From Stomoxys calcitrans (Eukaryota; Arthropoda; Insecta; Diptera; Muscidae), in contig NC_081556.1 of the NCBI RefSeq assembly GCF_963082655.1, forward strand, positions 3,013,528 to 3,077,527: a stretch of 64,000 nt of DNA, given 5' to 3'. The notes under the pieces are model-generated. The model made no database searches, had not been told where the DNA came from, and was given only the letters and a program-made list of their open reading frames with translations. Numbering within the stretch: position 1 is the first letter of the stretch; every line of letters begins with the position of its first letter. Position numbers and translations under genes: made by a program. This document shows positions 45,795 to 56,667 of this stretch, piece after piece.

Positions 45795-46600
45795 AAGTGC
45801 ATAATTTTACTCTACGTATCAGTACTTGGAAAGTGCGGGCTGCTTATAGGGAAGATGCAGTATATGCACTGGTGGATTTATATATTGCAAGTACAATGAG
45901 TCGGGAGAAGCTTCACAACAAAACCAAAGGGTGACGACCTAAAATATTGCTGCCATTAATAAAATTGAACTTCAGCATAGTATGCATCGTACACAGAAAG
46001 GAAAAGACAGTATGAGTCAATGAGATAATCGTGTCCTATCAATACTGCTTTAGACCTGGTAAATCCACCATGGCCCGGATATTCACACTGCGCCAAATCT
46101 TGGAAAAGGTCCGAAAAGGACAAATAAACAAATATCATGCTGTTACAAGCTTCTCATTAAGAATAGGAAAGAATATCTCCGAACCAATCAATAAGAAACG
46201 AGGTTTCAGGCAAGGAGAAAGCTTATCGTGTGATCCCTTTAATATCCTGCTGGAGAAAATTATAAGAGATGCAGATGTAAATAGGTATAGCAGGCAACTG
46301 GCAAGAGGACACATGCTATTCCCCTATGCCGACTCCATCGATATCATGGGCCGTTTATCGGAAGTAGTAACTTTCTTTGAAAATATCGAAAGAGAAGCAG
46401 TGAAAATGGGTCTGACAGTAAATGGAGATAATACAAAATTTACGGCATCGATTCGTCTTGTACCCCGTGCAGATAAGAAAACAGAGAAAGTTGGAAACTA
46501 CAACTTTGAGATAGTCAGCAATTTTATTTACCTCGTTCAATTCGTATTCGACGTCTTAGGAAAATCTTATGAAAACAAAAAGTGACAGCTCATGTGTCAT
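45795..46600 (+). pseudogene. Internally deleted LINE: endonuclease start joined to RT
   Basis: 45800-45890 reads LRISTWKVRAAYREDAVYAL, matching the first motif (TWNVRTLYREGAV-type) of APE endonucleases in LINEs. Most of the endonuclease and the linker are gone. 46031-46585 is an open frame of 184 codons reading YQYCFRPGKSTMARIFTLRQ (RT block 1), a further deletion, GFRQGESLSCDPFNILLE (block 3), then PYADSIDIMG where the catalytic YADD is YADS, and VKMGLTVNGDNTKF. The altered catalytic residue and deletions show it is not active. The remnant at 16160-16845 holds the parts missing here and may be the same family, probably RTE-like, though I cannot settle the clade. Confidence 0.88.
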
Positions 46601-46644
46601 GTCTTATAGTCTAATAGCATCTTTAGGATATGTAAATGAATTTC

Positions 46645-46910
46645 TTAAGGCTTACACAGAATGAGCTTGTTGAAAAATACAATTCTGCAAAGAAATGGCA
46701 AAAAATCAACTCACAAAAGTTAAATAAATTTTATCTTTAAACTTTAAAAAAAAAAACAACTAACACAGAATGACACTCGCTTTCAAGCGTCAACGTTGAA
46801 ATTTTTAACTTTTCGCATTGCTTTTGTGGGATTTGTACGCAGAGTTGCATTTCTGCAAATATGCTCAAAAACAAAGCTTGTGTTTCGCCCTTAAAAGTGT
46901 AGTTACATAC
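46645..46910. mobile_element. Foldback element, degenerate copy
   Basis: The left arm reads CACAGAATGAGCTTGTTGAA and AAATACAATTCTGCAAAG; the right arm reads TACGCAGAGTTGCATTTCTG and AAAGCTTGTGTTTCG, which is its inverse. AAAGTTAAA and TTTTTAACTTTT form inner inverted parts. An A-run splits the centre at 46743-46757. Compare 47412-47685 and 47880-48000. Confidence 0.6.
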
Positions 46911-46984
46911 CTCGCGCTGCACTTATGCGTGCTTACGCGTGCATGTCAGAAAAAATAAAAATAGTTTGGTTTGTATTGCGTGAT

Positions 46985-47395
46985 TTACATAACAAATGCA
47001 TGCACGCACCTGATAGAATAAGGCAACCAACTCTCAACTTTGAACGCGTTTCGTAGCGCAGAAGATATGATTTAAATATGCTTACTGTTCAAAATTGTTT
47101 GGCAGTTCGTAAATTAGAGAATTTCTTTTATTTAAATCGTATTAAACCACATCATTGCCAATTTCCATTGAAATTAAGTTTAAAAATGGCATAAATAAGC
47201 CGATTTTTAGAAATTCGTGCGTAGCAAAAGGCGCATGGTATGTAACTCAACCCAAAGAACCCATGAGGGCGCATATGATTGCTTAAGCACGCATAGGTGC
47301 ATCGCTTGGTATGTAACTCCAGCTTTATGGTCATACTGCCCTTAAGGACATACATATTTTACATAAATAATTTGTTTTCAAAATTTCACTTAACA
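46985..47395. other. Gene-free stretch between foldback elements
   Basis: The segments GCATGGTATGTAACTCAACC (47232) and GCTTGGTATGTAACTCCAGC (47303) are a short direct repeat 71 bp apart, with GCGCATATGATTGCTTAAGCACGC between; the GCTTAAGC core is palindromic. No gene. Confidence 0.45.
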
Positions 47396-47411
47396 CCACA
47401 GTCTCTAAAGA

Positions 47412-47685
47412 CTAAAACAGATTAAGCGCGTTGAGCGTTGGATTGGGTTGTAGCTTTCCAAAAATGCAACTCTGTACATAAAGTCCACATGTTACAAAGT
47501 TAAAAAATTTTCAACTTTGACGAGAGCCTCATTGCCTATTGCCATACGCAAAACACTACTTTACGTTGACAAAGTTAAAAAGTGTTTAACTTTTGAAAGT
47601 TGTTTTTTTTACATTTGTTTGCAGAGTTGCATTTTTCAACGCGGCACTCCTCAACGCGCCCATTGTGTTTAGGCCTTAAGGGTTG
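47412..47685. mobile_element. Foldback element with arms of about 120 bp
   Basis: The left arm reads AACAGATTAAGCGCGTTGAG, AAAAATGCAACTCTGTACAT, AGTTAAAAAATTTTCAACTT. The right arm, inverted, reads AACACAATGGGCGCGTTGAG, AAAAATGCAACTCTGCAAAC, AAAGTTAAACACTTTTTAAC. The two halves pair over most of their length around a centre near 47545. There is no transposase. The ends CTAAAACA / TGTTTAG suggest a TIR DNA transposon relic; a target duplication could not be fixed. Confidence 0.75.
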
Positions 47686-47879
47686 GTATTCTATTCTGCT
47701 TTCGGAACAGCCGCTGAAATTTTTAATTATTTCGCAAGCGAAATTTGACAGCAATCAAATGTTTTTGTTTCTATACCAAAACACGTTTCTTCATCTGGGC
47801 TTATTGTTTTCTCTATTTTATATGTTTTGTCTTAAATAAATAAAGAAAAACGAACCATTGAAACCAATAAAACAAACCA

Positions 47880-48002
47880 AGGTCAAAACAGAATGAGCGC
47901 GTTGTGCTTTCGTTTTGAGTGTCGCGTTAAAAAATGCAACTCTGCAAACGATAGCCACAGAAGCAGCGCCATAAAGTTAAAGAATTTTCATTTTTGACGA
48001 CT
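47880..48002. mobile_element. Single arm of the foldback family
   Basis: GTCAAAACAGAATGAGCGCG, AAAAAATGCAACTCTGCAAA and AAAGTTAAAGAATTTTCATT follow the left-arm order of the element at 47412. No matching right arm follows. Confidence 0.7.
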
Positions 48003-48299
48003 GAAATCGAGGGTCATTTAGTGTTGCCTTATTATAAATGAAATCAACCGTCATTATGTGCTGCCTTATTATAACCAGAGTACTACTTTTCCACCTTTTT
48101 TTAGCCAACGCTTCTTCCATTTATTAAATGGAGTTTGACAGTATGCCGCTCGAAAAGCTGAACAAAATACTCAGCTTAAGAAAGGATTTCCTTATATTAA
48201 CTTCACCCATGATTGCCTGAGACCATTCAATCATAGTTTTATTTGCAATTAATCAAGAAATGGCAACTCTGCTTATAAAATTAATTCAGTTAGTTTTAC

Positions 48300-48560
48300 C
48301 TCTTCGTGTGTTCGGTTGATTTTTATCGGTGCCGCGAGAACTTTGCAGTTTTGCCAAAAAAATTCTAAAAATTGTTAACATTGCGCCTAAATAAACATAG
48401 ATTGTAATATAAAATGCATTTGTGAATCCCTTAAAATGTTAAAAGTCTAGCAATCTAAAGAAAACCTCAACATTTCATTTGCCTTTATTGCGAGTGTTTC
48501 GTCGTCATTTATGTTGTTGTTGCAATGAGTGTTAGTGCTTTGCCGATCGGTGTTTTGCCT
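48300..48560 (+). repeat. Dispersed duplicate, copy 1 (pairs with 52080-52405)
   Basis: GTGTTCGGTTGATTTTTATC, GGTGCCGCGAGAACTTT and TCGTCATTTATGTTGTTGTT match in order GTGCTCGGTTGATTTAACC, GGTGTCGCGAGTGATTTTAG and GTCGTTAATGTTGTTGTTGC near 52137-52380, about 3.8 kb away in the same orientation. Confidence 0.6.
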
Positions 48561-48718
48561 TTGACATCGTTTTGTTAACACAGGGGGTTTTAAGGCAGGC
48601 AGAATAAAGGAAATAAATTATGTATCGCTGCCTTGAGTTCTTTCATAAATTCAATAGGGAAAATATGATTTATAAAAAGCCAATTTTGGAACTTTAAAAT
48701 CGTTAAAAAAACAATAAC

Positions 48719-48900
48719 CGAATAAGTAACTTTAGTCCGTTTTGTGTTTCGCTGCGCGAGTGTATTTTTCTTCATCGACGAATAAATAACTTTAGTCCGT
48801 TTTGTGTTTCGCTGCGCGAGTGTATTTTTCTTCATCGACGAATAAATAACTTTTGTCCGTTTTGTGTTTCGCTGCGCGAGTGTACTTTTCTGCATCGACT
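48719..48900. repeat. 60-bp tandem repeat, three units
   Basis: Three units of exactly 60 bp carry AATAAATAACTTTAGTCCGT, TTTGTGTTTCGCTGCGCGAG and TTTTTCTTCATCGACG. The first two are almost identical and the third differs at a few sites. Because 60 is a multiple of three, the minus strand stays open and gives a 20-residue repeat (core LAQRNTKRTKVIYSSMKKN) within a 125-codon frame at 48967-48590. I doubt it is translated: it has no other coding sign. A single related unit lies at 49150-49200. Confidence 0.9.
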
Positions 48901-49606
48901 GGCTCGTTGCTATGCAATACTTTATTATGATGTGTCCAGGCCAAAAAATTACAATCTTATCAACCAAACCCCAACAATCTTAAAAAAACTAAAGATTTTT
49001 CTGCCACCACAGTTCTATCTAGTATTTCGTGTATTTATCGGTGTCGCGAGTGCATTTGTAATTTGAAGAACAACATATCAAACAAAGGCAAAATATGATT
49101 TGCAAGACTGTAAAACCTTGGTTAAATCTATGGAAAAACAAACATTAATTATCGTCGGGTTTGTGTGTCGCTGCGCGAGAGTACTGTCCTGCGTCGACGT
49201 CGTCGGCTCGTCGTTAACTCGTCTTATGGGGTGGCGTGGTTGTTATTGCTGTTTGGGACTATTATATTTGCATGGGACTATTGCTTTTGCCTTTTGAGTT
49301 TGGTTTGTTTGACAAAGTGACTTCCAATTGGACACTAAACACACACACATACACATACAAACATGTGTTAAGCTAAAGATTATGCAGCTGCCCTTTAAGG
49401 TAAGTTTTGTCAGTGTTAATATTTGTTCATAAGTTATGAAAGCCGTAATATCAACGTTTGTAAAAGGATTATTTATTTTTGGCAGAAGTAGCTCACAAAG
49501 AAAATGACAAAATAAAATCTTAATTTTTGTATGCCCTCTAAAATGGCCCAGGAACATTAACATTAAATTTTTTTTGGGGCTAGTGCCCAAAATTGAAAAA
49601 AAAAAT

Positions 49607-49730
49607 TAAGACCCCGTTTACACTGTTCCATATATCCGGATTTAATAGCTCGATCATCTGTTTTCTCTTTATAAAATCAGCTGACGAGAGCCTTAAATCC
49701 GGATTTAATGAGCAATGTAAACGGGGTTTA
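49607..49730. mobile_element. Short palindromic MITE
   Basis: ACCCCGTTTACACTGTTCCA at 49611 and TATCCGGATTTAAT inverted appear as CTTAAATCCGGATTTAATGA and GTAAACGGGGTTTAAA at 49691-49732. The whole element, about 120 bp, is close to a hairpin. TTAA is present at both ends (49606-49609 and 49728-49731), which would suit a TTAA-inserting element such as piggyBac, although the TTAA at the right may belong to the end itself. Confidence 0.7.
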
Positions 49731-50099
49731 AAGACAATTTTTCGAATTTGAAATTTAACAAACCGAAAATGTTGGTTACCGAAATTGTCGCTATAGATGC
49801 GTACCGACGTTAAGAGTTGTGCTAGAAGACCACTATGAAATACTTTTAAAAAATTTACGAGGGTAAGTGTTTCTAAGTTCGGCATGTATCAGTTGTTTTT
49901 TAAACTTACATAACTAAGCATTTGTTAAAAATAATTTTTAATGGTAAAGGACTATCAAAAAGAACATTTTAGTCATAAAAATTATTTTAAAAAATATTTT
50001 TTTTTGTATTTTTTTATTCGATGTCGCCTTTAGGGACAATAAAAAAAATTGGGTTTTCCAGTAGTCGGCATTTGAGTGCCGAGTGGAAACTGGTTCTTC

Positions 50100-50218
50100 C
50101 GCGGTCTTCAGAAATTGAGTTGGCAGATCAGTTTATAAGGAAGATATATTAAATATTGTCCGATGTAGCCTATCTTCGAAATTACCCTGCCACAAGACCA
50201 AATAATAATCTGTACTAA
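50100..50218 (+). repeat. Family A monomer scrap
   Basis: GGCAGATCAGTTTATAAGGA, TATTGTCCGATGTAGCC and ATCTTCGAAATTACCCTGCC resemble the closing monomer of family A copy 1 (GATCGGTCTATATGG, TTGCCCGATACAGCCC, CATCGAACATAACC). A SINE-1 copy follows directly, as in copy 1. Confidence 0.55.
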
Positions 50219-50220
50219 GT

Positions 50221-50532
50221 TGGAGGCCATCGTAGCGCAAAGGTTAGCATGTCCGCCTATGACGCTGAACGACTGGGTTCGAATCCTGGCGAGACCATCA
50301 GAAAAATTTTCAACTGTGGTTTCCCCTGCTAATGCTACCAACATTTGTGAGGAACTATGCCATGTAAAATTTCTCTCCAATGAGGCGTCGTACTGCGGCA
50401 CGCTGTTCGGACACGGCTATAAAAAGGAAGTCCCTTATCATTGTGCTTAAAACTTGAATTGGACTGCACTCATTGATATGTGAGAAGGTTGCCCCTGTTC
50501 TTTAGTGGAATGTTCATGCGCAAAATTTGCAA
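50221..50532 (+). mobile_element. SINE-1 copy, full length
   Basis: Head TGGAGGCCATCGTAGCGCAA, A-box-like TAGCGCAAAGGTTAGCATG, B-box GGTTCGAATCC (50277-50287), then CGTACTGCGGCACGCTGTTC, GGCTATAAAAAGGAAGTCCC and ATTGATATGTGAGAAGG, ending GCGCAAAATTTGCAA. This is the cleanest copy for deriving a consensus. A second, worn head (AAGTTGGAGGCCTCCATGGC) follows at once at 50531-50590, so two SINEs may lie in tandem. The 76-codon frame over it is not a gene. Confidence 0.9.
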
Positions 50533-50870
50533 GTTGGAGGCCTCCATGGCACAGAAGTTACTTGTCCCCCTATGAATCTCAATATTTTTTACCCAGACAT
50601 CAATTCGAAGTCCATTTTCGAACTACATATTTATACAGTCCCTTTATAACAACGCACCGTTTTGAGGAATAATTTTAAACAATGTGTTTGAAATTTCCAA
50701 AAATGTGTTATATTAGATATCCTTTTTCATATCATACCATTTCATACTATTGATAAAACTTGCCACATAGATCAATCTCAAAATTTACGATTTTGACCAT
50801 ATAAAAGGCGAATTTTTAGCCCATTTCGCAAAATTTTGCATGAATGCGTTGCAGAGAGAAAGAGGGAGGG
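50533..50870. other. Second SINE head scrap and unassigned sequence
   Basis: 50531-50590 resembles a SINE-1 head (GGAGGCCTCCATGGCACAGA...TTACTTGTCCCCCTATGA) without a B-box. The remainder, including ACCATATAAAAGGCGAATTT near 50797, resembles family A monomers on the minus strand at low similarity. Confidence 0.45.
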
Positions 50871-51180
50871 GTATAATACCCTCCATATTCGCTTTAAATA
50901 TGATCCATATCTCACCATATTTGGATAAACCTTCTTTATAAGTATATCTCTCGATTAAACTTCATTGCCCCATAAATTGGTTATTTTTTAACCGATTTCT
51001 TTAAAATCCGACAGTTGGGTAGTATTGACCTTTCTATATCCTTACCTAATACGGTCCACACCAAATCTTAGTTGAATGTAGCTTTTATATGCGATCTACC
51101 GATCTTCAGTTGAAGAACATGCCTATGGTTTTGGGTATCTAATTTTTAGCTCGGGCGAGTTGAGGAATTTATTCTTGTTT
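50871..51180 (-). repeat. Worn family A remnant, minus strand
   Basis: GGTATAATACCCTCC (50871-50885) is the terminal inverted motif. AAATTGGTTATTTTTTAACC, TATATGCGATCTACCGATCT and the far end TTTTGGGTATC...GCTCGGGCGAG near 51137-51160 follow the minus-strand layout of the copy at 42136. Confidence 0.5.
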
Positions 51181-51184
51181 TTCC

Positions 51185-52075
51185 ATCCTTCTTTTCGCGC
51201 TATGTATGAGATTTAATAAAATGAAACCTCTTTTTTCTACAATAATTAATATTTTCTTTACTAAAACACTATATGCCGTCTTTAGGAACATGTCTTACCG
51301 AACATTGGAAAATTTGCCGACCACTAATAAAAAACATTTTCTTATAAAAATTTAAAATTTCACAAAATTAATTAAATAAATTGAAATTTTTTGTAAATAC
51401 ATCTAAAACAAAACAAAATTTCTAATTGTAAAAACCAAATTTCATCAATTTTAACATTTGTACCCGACTACTGGTACACTTACTTGATATAGGTTAAAAA
51501 AAAATTTTTGTAAATGTATGTGAAGAAGAATATTGCTATCAATGTTTTAGAAGAAAAATTATCATATTTGTTTGGAATTTTTTTTTAATTTTTCATTATT
51601 TGAGTACAACGCTCCATTTGTTGGATTTTTTTATATATTTTTCCGAAGAGCATAAACGTGTGTGAAAAAAGCCCCACATTCGAAATATATTTTGGAAATG
51701 AAAAAGGGCTTTTTGTAATTTTTTAATTCTTTCTAAAAAAAGCTTAAAATTTTGGGTGTTTCTGTGTCATATTTTCCACATAAAATTTCTTTTAATTTAA
51801 ACACAAAATTGTCTATGTAAGACTTAATTTGGGAGTGAGGAGTTTGGCACCCCAGGCCATTATACATATATTTTGGTTGAAATGGACATTAATACCCACA
51901 AATCCAAAATGTTACTTCCCTTCATTAGATTAAATAAAGATTTTGATTTTGTGAGAATAAAAATGTGAGAGTTATCTAAGTTCATGCCGAGGCAGAATTG
52001 TGCGCTCATTGCCATGCTGAGAGAAATTATAATCATCTATCTTTGACGAAAATAAGCAACAACTTTTTCCTTCAC
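51185..52075. other. Gene-free AT-rich stretch
   Basis: No element recognised; long A/T tracts near 51300-51420 and 51560-51640. A CTACTGGTACACTTAC segment lies near 51470. Confidence 0.5.
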
Positions 52076-52079
52076 TCCA

Positions 52080-52405
52080 TAAATTATGGGTTGGCAACCC
52101 TGCATTACAAAATCTCAATTTTAATCGTATGTTTTGTGTGCTCGGTTGATTTAACCGGTGTCGCGAGTGATTTTAGATTTCTGGGGCAAACATCAAAACA
52201 ATGAAATAACTTTTTTTCAACCATCTGCTAAGATGTTTTCCAATGCAATAAGTGTTTGTGACTCCTCCCAATCGTTGTGTCTGTGGAATAAATGAAAACA
52301 CTAAAATCCAGTGCTGCGTTCTTTTTCTAATGCGAATGCCTTGTTTTACGAAGTCGTGGTCGTTAATGTTGTTGTTGCTTGTGTTGAGACGATCGTTTTT
52401 AGGGT
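52080..52405 (+). repeat. Dispersed duplicate, copy 2 (pairs with 48300-48560)
   Basis: GTTGGCAACCCTGCATTACA, TGCTCGGTTGATTTAACCGG, TGTCGCGAGTGATTTTAG and GTTAATGTTGTTGTTGC correspond in order to GGCAACTCTGCTTATAAA, TTCGGTTGATTTTTATCGGT, GCCGCGAG and TTATGTTGTTGTTGC upstream. Confidence 0.6.
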
Positions 52406-52409
52406 ATCC

Positions 52410-53925
52410 CTTTTACACTTGAATTTATTAATGTATTTGCAAAACAAAGTGAGGGCCTTATGAGACCAAAGCACTTGGCAGTAAAACTGCGTAGGTGTTT
52501 TTTTTTTTAAGAAATCCTGAATTGCTACAAAATCTATAAAACAAAAAACAAATTAATACGTTCGTTTCTTGGCTTGTTACATGCGAATGGTTCTTTGTTG
52601 TTGTTTTTCGTGGTGCTTATATTGAATGATGATTGTGGTGTATTTTCTACCATTGTGAATGATTGCTAGTGGTCGAACCACACCAATGCATTTTGCTTTA
52701 TGTAAACACAATGGGCTGATAGAGTTGTGCTGTTGCCCCTAAAAGGTTAGTTTGTCACGCTTTGGTACACGTAGATCGCAAAGTAATTTTGTAAATATTT
52801 TGATAGAGTAAAAACAAATTATAATAAAAAAATCTAAATTTGTCAATAATGTATTTTTTCGAAAAAGCTTTTCGTGTCCACAGTAATATATGCATTGTGT
52901 TCTTTATGGTGACTCTGCAATAACTCCCTGTCTCAGCAACAATAATAGATTCATAAAAGCCATTTGGTCCCAGACTCTTATCGTGTTATCTTTACCCATT
53001 GTCATTTATTAATTCCTTTTGTTAAACATTTCTATTTGGATTTTTTATATTATTATTTCGCTTTTTCGTTGTTAAAAATGTTTTCTTTCGAGATTAATGT
53101 CTTCTGCTCAACATTTGTGTGTAGCGTAAAATTGATTAGTAACGGCTGTAAAAGGGACGATAAGATCTCCCATGTACCTCAGAAAAAAGGAAAAGAGAAA
53201 AAAATGTACAAAACACCATCGCTCTACTAATTTTGAACAAATTTCATAGAGACACTGACATACAGGTGTAAAGTTGATGTTATTGCTCTCTCCAATTTAT
53301 TTGTTTGCATTTGGTATTTTCGTTTTTTTTCTATCGTGAAAGAAAGTTTCCATGTAAGAATGACATCTGTCAAATTATTTAAACTGAGAGAAAAACCTGT
53401 AGCCTCATTTCCTATGCTGGCATTGTTTTTTTTTTTTTTTTGAACATAAGAATGAATGGTGGTTGGCTTGATGTTGAGGTATGACTTGACATTAAGTTTA
53501 AAAATAATTTTTTATTCAAATTTCATAAAGCCAGTGAAAATTGAAAGGAAATTCTTTGATGTGTCAAATTTGGATGTGTCAACATTAAACAAAGATACAA
53601 ATGTATCTGTCTGTGTGAAATGTGTGTCTGTGAGTCTTTTGGGTTCTCACATCTGTGTGGTTAAATAAATATTGTCTTGTCTGTTTGAAGTGTCATTGAT
53701 GATGAATAGACAACAAAGTCAAAGGGGGACCCCTTAAAGGGATTATGACAGGATTATTTTTTCATTGAAATATTGTATCAAAGAGTTTCCAAAAGCGTTT
53801 TTGTGTGCATAAATAGGAATATTGAAAATTCATAACTTCCATTAATGGCCAAGGGACAACAAATTGTAAGTGAAGTACATTTATGAAGATTTGAAAGAGT
53901 ACCACTCTATCTGATATATTTCTAC
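52410..53925. other. Gene-free stretch
   Basis: Low-complexity A/T sequence with T-runs near 52499-52508 and 53425-53441. The 88-codon frame at 52964-53230 shows no domain I recognise. Confidence 0.5.
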
Positions 53926-53929
53926 TAGG

Positions 53930-56640
53930 TCTGTAACGTGGTTTTTGGCTGAGGTAAGATCAGTCGTGTACAGGGTCAACTTAAGGACGCACAAACCTTA
54001 AGTGACAACACAAGTTAATTAGAATCGAGGGTTGACAATAAGGTGACTTTATTGGTTTAATTCTATGTTACAATCTACTTGTGTTATGTATGTGGCCTAG
54101 GGTGAGTAGGTTGTCGTCTTCGACTCTTGTTTATGAGCGTTCAGCTGTAGGAGCGTTTCTTGGACGATGGTTGTGTTTGAGAGTGTTAATGTGGGCTCGG
54201 CTGGTGTAGTCTCGACGATGTTGCCCTCGCAAGTCCTTCTCGTTGGTGCTTTTGGTCGGTGCGGTTGCCAATTAAAAAACCATTTAAAAAGATGGGTCAG
54301 CAGAGGAACTCCTTAAGGAGGTATACTTTCTCCTTTAATTTGAAACATAGCCATTAGCAATATATTATTGTCGCTCGAAAAAAATGTGTAAAAGTAGTCG
54401 TGTATGCTGATGGCGAGGCAAATACGGTTGGATAAAGTTTCCCAGTGCTCTTAGAGATATACTTCAGGAAGCTCTTAGGCGTAAAACTTTCTATGACGGA
54501 AGTGGCTCTTTTCTTTCCTCCTTGGGAGGTGAGAATGTACCATTTACTGAAAGCGGAAAAAACCTGGTGTTTAGCTGAACAGGATTAAGCTTCAAATCAA
54601 ACATTTTGAAGAGTGCAAGAAAGGAAACTCTTACCTTATACATTCGCAAGGACGGCCTTACAATGTTGGAGATTTCTTTGCAGAAATTGGACCATAGTCA
54701 AGATTCAGATTTTCCACCACCGTTGCGTTTGACTCATCTTCTGAGTCCGCGAGGAGTTTATCCACCAAATTCGTTCGATCTTGCCATGATGAGTTTCTTG
54801 ACCCATTCAGGGGCAGTTGAGAAAGCCCCTGAAAACACTCTTCCTCAGGAAACTGCACATTTGCGGTGTAGACGATTCTACGATGAATGCTTCACTAGCA
54901 GCTGCTGTGGAAGTATCTTTTGAGTTCCGTCCTCCCCCACCAAGCTGCCTCTAGTGACATAGCAAAGCTTCTTGGACCCGTATTACTATTGGTCGCCTTA
55001 GTTCTTTTGGGCATGGGATGCCCTCTAGGTGACCGCACCTTTTGGCTGACTGAGGTGCCGTTTTCAATCTAATCTAAACGTGTAGCCTTTGGGATAGCCT
55101 GTGCATCGAATCACCGCGCCCAATTAAAGGAGCCTCTCTCCTTATCGGTGAGTGTTTTAGGATCATTCGCACCAAGCCTCTATGAGAACTTGTCTGACTT
55201 AGCCGATAGATGGCATCTTCCTTCTTCTGGTTTCAAAATGGACGAAAACGTCTTAGTGAGGCAGACTGCCACTTAAGCCTAAGAAAAATTTTATTTGTTT
55301 ATTTTATATTCTTTGAAAGAAAATGCTTTAAATTTTGCCTGTTTTTCATTTTTAATCAGCTTACACCCATCTTCTCCCAACACTTTATGAGGAAACTCAT
55401 CCACTTATCCTCATTTTATCATCTATTTACATAAAAATACACAACTATTTAAGTTGATGGCAACAACGTTGCATTAAAAGCAAAATAAACTGCTATCAGA
55501 TTAATGTGGGATCTTTTTCTGAGGTGATTATCGGCCGTCGCGTTGTTTGTAGTCTATCTGCCACATGTCAGCGAAGATTTTTTTTCACCACAATCCCAGT
55601 TTGGAAAGTAAAACCGAGAAAAAAGAAACAATCACCACCAGTAGGACAGACCGTTGCCGAAGTGGCGAATTGCAGTCAATCGCCATCGCTAAGATGAAAC
55701 ACCAAAAAGAAAAAACGCTAATTAACATATGCTTAAGGAAATAGGAAAAAAAAAAATATCCTAGCCTGGCGAGACTGCAATGGCTAACACCAGAAACCAC
55801 AGAAATACAGCAAAACATTGGAGAAACACTAAACACACATGTGTCATTTGATAAACAAATCAAGCGGTCCGACTGTCAGCGGCGTTTTTTTTTTTTTTTT
55901 GGTCGTACGCTTTTTTCTTGCGCTGTTGCGCCTGCCAAAGTGCCTTCTGTCGGTTTAGGGGGTTTTTAATTTTGATAAGTTTATCAGCAACAGCTTATCA
56001 CAACAAGCAACATGTAAACACGTACTTAAAGCCACGATGCGGCGTTTAAGCCGTCTGTCTTCTGGCGGCTACGCATGCAAAGTGTCCCAACTAGAGTCGA
56101 GTTGTGTCGAGTAGACAGCCTCTGAAAGTGCGTTCGCGTAACGTCTGCACCGCAGAGAAAGAGACGACATTTTGTGGATTGACCCAAGGATGTGTTGCTA
56201 CATTGCCTCAGCGTGGCAGATAAATATGCAACATGAAGCAGATAGGCACATTGCAACCACAACCACAGGCACTATTGCAGTTGTTGCTAATGCTGCCGCC
56301 GCCTTTCAACACGCACTTTAGGATTGAGCCTGTTTCACGTGCTTGTGTGTTGTTATACAACTCATGTCAAAGTCGTTAAACTGGCAATTAAAGGAAAACG
56401 CAGAAAAACAAATCACATTTAGATGAATTGCTTTGTGGCCATATAGGGCTAGAAAGGAGTGATAAGTAGGCAGATTTCTAAAAGATTTTTAAGGTTACCA
56501 AATTTCTCTTATCTTAATTGTATGAAAATCGAGGGAAACATTCAGGGAAGGTTCTATCAATGGACCGTCGCCTTGAAGCAAAGATCTCTGCAAAAGACCC
56601 AAGATTATAAGGTATGTGGATTATATGATATTTGGGCGCG
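53930..56640. other. Stretch of unknown origin with possible old transposon parts
   Basis: The 53932-54270 part is less AT-rich, begins TGTAACGTGG and contains ATGTTACA at 54065-54072, which raised the thought of an LTR; this was not supported (see rejected). The 54600-54930 part has a 105-codon plus frame (MKSARKETLTLYIRKDGLTM start) and a 66-codon antisense frame with an acidic stretch; neither has a domain I recognise. A T-run lies at 55886-55901. No confirmed gene. Confidence 0.4.
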
Positions 56641-56667
56641 GGAAGGGCTTGGTGGACCTTAATGCAA

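Noticed and set aside
46031..46585. A 184-codon reverse transcriptase as a working gene
   Set aside because: YADD is YADS, the RT has an internal deletion and it lacks the endonuclease body and C-terminus.
48590..48967. A 125-codon gene with 20-residue repeats
   Set aside because: The open frame is explained by a 60-bp tandem repeat (a multiple of three), with no start context or flanking coding signal.
53932..54072. A solo LTR with TGTAAC...GTTACA ends
   Set aside because: The flanks do not show a target duplication, the length (141 bp) is short and there is no second copy in the window.
54606..54923. A 105-codon gene
   Set aside because: No domain or neighbour supports it, and the opposite strand is equally open.
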